From Chitinophaga pinensis (GTDB lineage: Bacteria > Bacteroidota > Bacteroidia > Flavobacteriales_D > Crocinitomicaceae), in NCBI GenBank assembly GCA_945870115.1, contig CAMBRH010000040.1, positions 1 through 16,482 on the forward strand: 16,482 nucleotides of DNA, in the 5' to 3' direction. A program made the position numbers and the translations under genes. How positions within the stretch are numbered: the first letter of the stretch is position 1; each line of letters begins with the position of its first letter. A model generated the notes under the pieces. It saw nothing but the letters and a program-made list of their open reading frames with translations. It was not told where the DNA came from and did no database searches. Shown here piece after piece: positions 11,676-16,482 of this stretch.

Positions 11676-13818
11676 TTACGACAATAAGGTTGTCAGAAAC
11701 TTTGCGTATGCAACTGTAATTTGGGGAATAACAGGAATGCTCGTAGGTTTAATCGCAGCGTTACAGTTAGCTTTCCCTGAATTTTTTAACGATTACTTAG
11801 GATTTAGTTTCTTATCCTTTGGAAGAATAAGACCATTGCACACAAATGCAGTGATTTTTGCTTTCGTGGGAAATGGTATTTTTATGGGAGTTTATTATTC
11901 CTTGCAAAGATTACTAAAAACTAGAATGTGGAGTGATAAATTAAGTAATATCAACTTTTGGGGTTGGCAGTTTATTATTCTTTGTGCAGTTTTAACGCTT
12001 CCTTTTGGAATTACTTCTGGAAAAGAATATGCAGAGTTAGAATGGTGGATCGATATTCTAATTACAATTCTATGGGTTGTTTTTGGTTTCAACATGTTTG
12101 CAACTTTATTAACAAGAAGAGTAAAACACATTTACGTAGCAATTTGGTTCTACATTGCGACATTTGTTACTGTAGCAATATTACACATTTTCAACTCATT
12201 TGAACTTCCAGTATCTTTTTTCAAAAGTTATTCATGGTACGCTGGCGTTCAGGATGCTTTAGTCCAGTGGTGGTATGGTCACAATGCTGTTGCGTTCTTC
12301 TTAACGACGCCTTATTTAGGATTGATGTATTATTTTGTTCCTAAAGCAGCAAATCGTCCAGTTTATTCTTATAGACTTTCAATTATTCACTTTTGGTCTT
12401 TAATATTCCTATACATTTGGGCTGGACCGCACCATTTATTATACACTTCTCTTCCAGATTGGGCACAAAGTTTAGGAGTTGTTTTCTCTGTAATGTTAAT
12501 TGCGCCTTCATGGGGAGGAATGTTAAATGGATTATTGACACTTCGTGGAGCATGGGACAGAGTTCGCGATGATGTGATGTTAAAATTCATGGTTGTTGCT
12601 TTAACTTGTTATGGAATGGTAACCTTTGAAGGACCACTTTTATCCTTAAAAAATGTAAACGTAATTTCTCACTTTACTGATTGGACTGTTGCCCACGTTC
12701 ACGTTGGAGGTTTAGGTTGGAATGGAATGTTCACTTTTGGTTTATTGTATTGGTTGTTCCCAAGAATTTACAAAACTGAATTGTATTCTAAAAAATTAGC
12801 TTTCCAACATTTTTGGATTGCAACTTTAGGAATTATATTATACGCCATTCCAATGTACATTGCAGGATTTATGCAAGGTTTAATGTGGCAAGATTTCAAT
12901 CCTGATGGAACTTTAGTTAATGCAGATTTCTTGAAAACTGTTGATGCCATGAAACCTTTTTACATGTTGCGTTCTTTAGGTGGATTATTATTCATTGTTG
13001 GAGCAGTAATGATGTTTTACAACTTGGTAAAAACTGCCAAAAAAGGAAAATTAGTTGCTAACGAAGAAGCTGAAGCTGTAGTTTCTCGAAATGTTGAAGT
13101 AAATACAGGTAAAGAATTCTGGCACAGATCTATTGAAAGAAAACCAATTAAATTCATGATTTTCGCGATAATTGTTGTTGGAATTGGTGGATTAATTGAA
13201 ATTGTTCCGACAATGATTGTAAAAAGTAACGTTCCAACGATTTCTGCTGTAAAACCATACACACCTTTAGAATTAGAAGGTCGAGATTTATACATCAAAG
13301 AAGGATGCTACAATTGTCACTCTCAAATGATTCGACCGCTAAGATTTGAAACTTCCCGATATGGAGAGTATTCTAAATCAGGAGAATTTGTTTACGATCA
13401 TCCATTCCAATGGGGTTCAAAACGAACTGGACCAGATTTAGCTCGTGAAGGTGGTTTGAGAAGTAACAATTGGCATTATCAACACATGTTGGCGCCAAAA
13501 GATATTTCTCCGGGTTCAATCATGCCAGCATACATTTGGATGAAAGACAATGAATTGGATATATCTTTAATTGGTACTAAAATTAGAGCTATGCAAACTT
13601 TAGGAGTTCCTTATCCAAAAGGGTATGACAAAAAAGCTTTGGCTGATTTACAAAAACAAGCAGAAGAAATCGCTACAGATATTGTGAATAATCATCCAAA
13701 AGAAGTGTTGAAAAACATTGACATCAAAGCTGAAATTAAACGCATCAAATCAAAAGAAATAGTTGCTTTAATTGCTTATTTACAGAGAATTGGTACAGAT
13801 ATAAAAGGCAAAAAATAA
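11656..13818 (+). CDS. ccoNO: Fused cbb3-type cytochrome oxidase subunits I and II (CcoN-CcoO)
   Basis: The 720-residue protein joins the catalytic subunit (residues 1 to about 465) to the monohaem subunit (about 485-720). The CcoN part has the usual set of membrane helices and the metal ligands: His62 and His349 for low-spin haem b, His347 for high-spin haem b, and His209, His259 and His260 for CuB. Tyr253 (LYIWAGPHH) fits the active-site tyrosine. The CcoO part has a membrane anchor at about 500-520, the haem c site Cys551-x-x-Cys554-His555 (CYNCHSQMIRP) and the axial Met623 (SIMPAY). The enzyme reduces O2 to water with high affinity and pumps protons in the cytoplasmic membrane. The fusion is a single uninterrupted frame and is known in Bacteroidota. 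It overlaps ccoS by 20 bp. Confidence 0.97.
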   Translation: MEVEKFSYDNKVVRNFAYATVIWGITGMLVGLIAALQLAFPEFFNDYLGFSFLSFGRIRPLHTNAVIFAFVGNGIFMGVYYSLQRLLKTRMWSDKLSNINFWGWQFIILCAVLTLPFGITSGKEYAELEWWIDILITILWVVFGFNMFATLLTRRVKHIYVAIWFYIATFVTVAILHIFNSFELPVSFFKSYSWYAGVQDALVQWWYGHNAVAFFLTTPYLGLMYYFVPKAANRPVYSYRLSIIHFWSLIFLYIWAGPHHLLYTSLPDWAQSLGVVFSVMLIAPSWGGMLNGLLTLRGAWDRVRDDVMLKFMVVALTCYGMVTFEGPLLSLKNVNVISHFTDWTVAHVHVGGLGWNGMFTFGLLYWLFPRIYKTELYSKKLAFQHFWIATLGIILYAIPMYIAGFMQGLMWQDFNPDGTLVNADFLKTVDAMKPFYMLRSLGGLLFIVGAVMMFYNLVKTAKKGKLVANEEAEAVVSRNVEVNTGKEFWHRSIERKPIKFMIFAIIVVGIGGLIEIVPTMIVKSNVPTISAVKPYTPLELEGRDLYIKEGCYNCHSQMIRPLRFETSRYGEYSKSGEFVYDHPFQWGSKRTGPDLAREGGLRSNNWHYQHMLAPKDISPGSIMPAYIWMKDNELDISLIGTKIRAMQTLGVPYPKGYDKKALADLQKQAEEIATDIVNNHPKEVLKNIDIKAEIKRIKSKEIVALIAYLQRIGTDIKGKK

Positions 13819-13921
13819 ACGATAAGACATCAAGATTTTAAGACATCAGGATATTAGGACAATAAGACGGTCTTAATATCCTGAAATCTTAAAATCCTAA
13901 CATCTAAAAAAACAAAACGAT
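13819..13921. repeat. Self-complementary intergenic repeat between ccoNO and ccoQ
   Basis: The 103-bp gap is nearly filled by one long imperfect hairpin. TCAGGATATTAGGAC (13846-13860) pairs with GTCTTAATATCCTGA (13870-13884) with one mismatch. Outside it, AGATTTTAAGA (13833-13843) pairs with TCTTAAAATCCT (13887-13898). TAAGACATCA is also repeated directly at 13823 and 13839 (16-bp period). Such TAAGACATTAGGAT-like elements look like the dispersed intergenic repeats of flavobacteria. In the transcript it may be a processing or stability element between subunits; no T-run marks it as a terminator. Confidence 0.75.
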
Positions 13922-14116
13922 ATGTTACGATTTATAAAACATAATTTAACAAGTATTGATGGAGTATCCATTTACCCATTAATCTCTTTATTGATTTTTG
14001 TAATTTTCTTTTTATTCGTGTGCACTTATGTAATTCGATTAAAGAAAACAGAAATCGCGGAATTAAGTAATATTCCATTGGAAGACAAAACTGAAAACGA
14101 ACTTAATTTAAACTAA
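13922..14116 (+). CDS. ccoQ: cbb3-type oxidase small subunit CcoQ/FixQ-like
   Basis: The 64-residue protein has one membrane helix (about 18-39, YPLISLLIFVIFFLFVCTYV), then a basic IRLKKTEI and an acidic tail. Size, topology and position between ccoNO and ccoP match CcoQ, the non-catalytic subunit that stabilises the oxidase. Sequence conservation in this family is low, so the call rests largely on context. It begins after the intergenic repeat and ends 5 bp before ccoP. Confidence 0.88.
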   Translation: MLRFIKHNLTSIDGVSIYPLISLLIFVIFFLFVCTYVIRLKKTEIAELSNIPLEDKTENELNLN

Positions 14117-14121
14117 GTGTT

Positions 14122-15522
14122 ATGAAAACAAGGAAAAAAATACTTTTGCTTTTAGCTGTTTTTTGTTTTACACAAAATATTTCAGCTCAAGGAGAACAAT
14201 TATTCAAAGCAAAATGCAGTGTTTGTCATATTTTGGATAAAAATTCAACTGGTCCAAACTTAAAAGGTGTAAAACAAAAATGGAATGACGCAGGAGAAGG
14301 TGAAATGCTTTACGATTGGGTGAAAAATTCTGTAGGTTTGATTGCAACTGGAAAAAGTAAAATGGCAACTGCGATTAAAGATTTTAATGCTTCAGCAATG
14401 ACACCTCAAGAAGTAACAAATGCAGATGTTGATGCAATTTTAGATTTTGTAGATACTTACGCTCCGCCAGTTATTGTTGAGCCACCAACAGGAGACCCAG
14501 CAGCTGCAGAAGTAAAATACAAACCTAACTACAAAGACAACTTAGATTTATTTTATTGGCTATTATTTGGAATATTTGTTCAATTAATAGCAATTTTGAT
14601 TATTTCAAATACAATTATTTCTTTAGTAAAATCTGATTATTTCAAAAATCGACTAAGTGAAAAAGGTGGAAATATTTTAAAAGCAATAGTTGTTATTTTA
14701 ACCTTTGGTTTCATTGCTACTCAAAATACTTCACTGGCATTGGAATTTTCTTCTCCTGGAGAAAAAACAGATACAAATTTGTGGTTGTTAGTTGAAAGCA
14801 GTGATATTTATTTCCTAATAGTAATAAATGTAATCTTACTTTTTATATTAGTTTACTTAAGAAGTATGTTTAAGAATTTCTTATCTATGGTTAAAACTGA
14901 GAAAGAGATTGCGAAAGAAATTCCTGTCACTAAAAAAATTAATGCTATTCTTACTGATGCCGTTCCAATTGAAGAAGAATCACGCATCATGTTGCATCAT
15001 GAGTATGATGGAATTAGAGAATTGGACAACAACCTTCCACCATGGTGGGTTTGGATGTTTGTTGCAACAATCATTTTTGCGGTAGTATATTTATTTAATT
15101 ACCACGTTTTGGGAACTTCAGATTTACAAATTAAAGCCTATGAAAAGGAAATGAAGAAATCTGAAAGAGAAGTTCAAGCATATTTGTCAAAAATGGCAAT
15201 GAATGTGGACGAAACAAATGCAACAGTTTTAACTGAAGCAAGTGATATTTCTGCAGGAAAGTCAATATTCCAAACAAATTGTGTTACATGTCACAATCCA
15301 AATGGAGAAGGAAATATTGGTCCAAACTTAACGGATAAATCTTGGATTTATGGTTTTGATGTAAAAGATGTGTTCAAAACTATAAAACTTGGAACTGCGA
15401 ATGGAATGCCTGAGCATAATTCGAAATTAAACCCGATTCAAATCCAACAAGTTGCTTCTTTTGTTCTTCAATTAAAAGAAACAAAAGGAAAAGAAGCTCA
15501 AGGAACAATTATTGAAAAATAA
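14122..15522 (+). CDS. ccoP: cbb3-type oxidase subunit III (CcoP) with an extra N-terminal cytochrome c domain
   Basis: This 466-residue protein has a signal peptide (cleavage near SAQ23), then a class I cytochrome c domain with Cys32-x-x-Cys35-His36 (CSVCH) and TGPNLKG. A proline-rich linker (about 114-127) leads to membrane helices at about 142-166, 184-201 and 229-247. The FixP_N-like segment DNNLPPWWVWMFVATIIFAVVYLF (about 302-325, anchor helix) follows. A C-terminal cytochrome c has Cys387-x-x-Cys390-His391 (CVTCHNPNGEG), IGPNLTD and a probable axial Met429 (NGMPEH). Proteobacterial CcoP has one helix and two C-terminal haem c domains; here one is C-terminal and the other precedes the membrane part. 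CcoP passes electrons from cytochrome bc1 or soluble cytochrome c to CcoO. It is 5 bp after ccoQ. Confidence 0.93.
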   Translation: MKTRKKILLLLAVFCFTQNISAQGEQLFKAKCSVCHILDKNSTGPNLKGVKQKWNDAGEGEMLYDWVKNSVGLIATGKSKMATAIKDFNASAMTPQEVTNADVDAILDFVDTYAPPVIVEPPTGDPAAAEVKYKPNYKDNLDLFYWLLFGIFVQLIAILIISNTIISLVKSDYFKNRLSEKGGNILKAIVVILTFGFIATQNTSLALEFSSPGEKTDTNLWLLVESSDIYFLIVINVILLFILVYLRSMFKNFLSMVKTEKEIAKEIPVTKKINAILTDAVPIEEESRIMLHHEYDGIRELDNNLPPWWVWMFVATIIFAVVYLFNYHVLGTSDLQIKAYEKEMKKSEREVQAYLSKMAMNVDETNATVLTEASDISAGKSIFQTNCVTCHNPNGEGNIGPNLTDKSWIYGFDVKDVFKTIKLGTANGMPEHNSKLNPIQIQQVASFVLQLKETKGKEAQGTIIEK

Positions 15523-15610
15523 AAAAAATGAAGAGTTAGGAATGAAGAATTGAAAATATAAAGTACAGCTAATTTTCAATTCTTCACTCTTAATTTTTAA
15601 TTCAAAAAAA
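15523..15610. repeat. Self-complementary intergenic repeat between ccoP and ccoG
   Basis: TGAAGAATTGAAAAT (15543-15557) and ATTTTCAATTCTTCA (15572-15586) form a perfect 15-bp stem with a 14-nt loop. Weaker pairing extends outward, and AATTTTTAATTC-type sequence follows up to the ccoG start. The composition matches short GAATTAAGAATT-like intergenic repeats of flavobacteria. A terminator role is possible but no clean T-run follows the stem directly. Confidence 0.7.
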
Positions 15611-16482
15611 ATGGATATCAATTTCGAAGAAATAGAAGCAGAAGAAACGTTTAGAGATCGTATTTCTACGGTTAATGAAAAAGGAAGAAGAATTTGGCTT
15701 TTTCCAAAAAGACCTAAAGGAACTTGGTATAACAGAAGAAAAATAGTTAGTTATATTTTACTTTTTTTACTTTTTGCTTCTCCACATATCAAAATAAATG
15801 GCGAACAATTATTTATGTTCAACATTTTTGAGCGAAAATTTGTTATTTTTTCAAAAGTATTTTGGCCTCAAGATTTCTATATTTTTGCAATTGCACTTGT
15901 TCTTGGAATTGTATTTGTAATCTTCTTTACGATAATTTTTGGACGCTTATTTTGTGGCTGGATTTGTCCTCAAACAATCTTTATGGAAATGCTTTTCCGA
16001 AGAGTGGAATACTGGATTGAAGGAGATTGGACACATCAAAAAAAATTAGATTCTCAAAAATGGGACAAAGAAAAAATCATTAAACGAGGTGGAAAACACG
16101 TAACTTTTTGGTTGATTTCATTTGTTATTGCAAATACATTTTTAGCTTACATCATTGGTTCTGACGAATTATGGAAAATCCAAACTGATCCAGTTGGAAA
16201 ACATTTGGGTAATTTCATTGCGATTATTGTTTTTACCTATGTTTTTTATGGAGTATTTGCTTTTTTAAGAGAACAAGTTTGTACAACAATTTGTCCTTAT
16301 GGAAGATTACAAGGTGTATTGCTAGATCAAAACACAATGGTTGTGGCTTATGATCACAAACGTGGAGAAACGAGAGCAAAATTCTCTAAAAATGACGATC
16401 GGAAAGAAAAAGGTATTGGTGATTGCATAGACTGTAAGCAATGTTTACACGTCTGTCCTACTGGAATTGACATTCGAAATGG
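15611..16482 (+). CDS. ccoG: cbb3-type oxidase accessory protein CcoG (partial, C-terminus beyond window)
   Basis: The frame is open from the ATG at 15611 to the right edge, 290 full codons. The N-terminus is cytoplasmic, followed by membrane helices at about 44-60, 88-111, 164-183 and 200-219. Cysteine motifs are Cys115/Cys119 (RLFCGWICPQ), Cys224/Cys228 (QVCTTICPYGR) and a ferredoxin-type cluster site Cys272-x2-Cys275-x2-Cys278-x3-Cys282-Pro (CIDCKQCLHVCP). This is CcoG (also called RdxA or FixG), a polyferredoxin thought to reduce Cu(II) to Cu(I) for insertion into the oxidase. A second ferredoxin motif and a C-terminal periplasmic Ig-like domain are expected beyond the edge. The gene completes the visible cco operon after the intergenic repeat. 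Confidence 0.95.
   Translation, partial: MDINFEEIEAEETFRDRISTVNEKGRRIWLFPKRPKGTWYNRRKIVSYILLFLLFASPHIKINGEQLFMFNIFERKFVIFSKVFWPQDFYIFAIALVLGIVFVIFFTIIFGRLFCGWICPQTIFMEMLFRRVEYWIEGDWTHQKKLDSQKWDKEKIIKRGGKHVTFWLISFVIANTFLAYIIGSDELWKIQTDPVGKHLGNFIAIIVFTYVFYGVFAFLREQVCTTICPYGRLQGVLLDQNTMVVAYDHKRGETRAKFSKNDDRKEKGIGDCIDCKQCLHVCPTGIDIRN

Noticed and set aside
11656..13818. CcoN-CcoO fusion as an assembly or frameshift artefact
   Set aside because: The frame is continuous through a sensible cytoplasmic linker (about 465-490), both parts keep all ligands, and this fusion is known in Bacteroidota.
1..16482. CRISPR array, tRNA, rRNA, insertion sequence or integrase
   Set aside because: No regularly spaced repeats with unique spacers, no cloverleaf-like or rRNA segments and no transposase motifs were seen by eye on either strand.

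Overview
The window looks like a chromosomal segment from a member of the Flavobacteriaceae (Bacteroidota), probably Flavobacterium or a close relative. The reasons are very AT-rich DNA, poor Shine-Dalgarno sequences, TAnnTTTG-type -7 promoter elements, a fused CcoN/CcoO oxidase subunit, HKIKPS-type HPt and CxxC-containing sugar-transferase variants, and short self-complementary intergenic repeats. No RNA gene, IS element or CRISPR array was seen.

Region A (1-5927, minus strand) is the proximal part of an envelope or exopolysaccharide operon. In transcription order it encodes two stand-alone receiver proteins, a polyprenyl-phosphate sugar-1-phosphate transferase fused to a degenerate receiver domain, a half-length TolC/OEP-like outer-membrane protein, a Wzz/Wzc-type chain-length protein with an eroded ATPase domain, and a Wzx-type flippase that runs off the left edge. 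Gaps are 11 bp or less, and two junctions overlap.

Region B (6032-10676, minus strand) lies directly upstream and is a compact three-gene sensory operon. It encodes an NtrC-family sigma-54 activator, a stand-alone H-NOX haem protein, and a soluble hybrid histidine kinase with domains H-NOBA-coiled coil-PAS-PAS-HisKA-HATPase-REC-HPt. The H-NOX/H-NOBA pair is the sensory half of soluble guanylate cyclase, here split over two genes and attached to a phosphorelay instead of a cyclase. The inferred chain is: NO (or another haem ligand) binds H-NOX, which acts through H-NOBA on the kinase; phosphate then passes REC to HPt to the NtrC-type regulator and/or the two free receivers, changing output of the polysaccharide operon. 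A 13-bp motif repeated at exactly 20-bp spacing sits between the two operons, 60-100 bp upstream of the likely start of operon A. A different 12-bp direct repeat straddles the -7 element of operon B.

Region C (10825-11334) holds a small lipocalin-like lipoprotein gene with a strong terminator and a 15-bp perfect inverted repeat over its promoter. Region D (11484-16482, plus strand) is a cbb3 cytochrome oxidase operon, ccoS-ccoNO-ccoQ-ccoP-ccoG, truncated at the right edge. It begins with ccoS (no ccoI before it), has an FNR-like dyad upstream, and its ccoP carries an extra N-terminal cytochrome c. The high-affinity, NO-sensitive oxidase next to the H-NOX module may be coincidence, but both concern low oxygen and NO.
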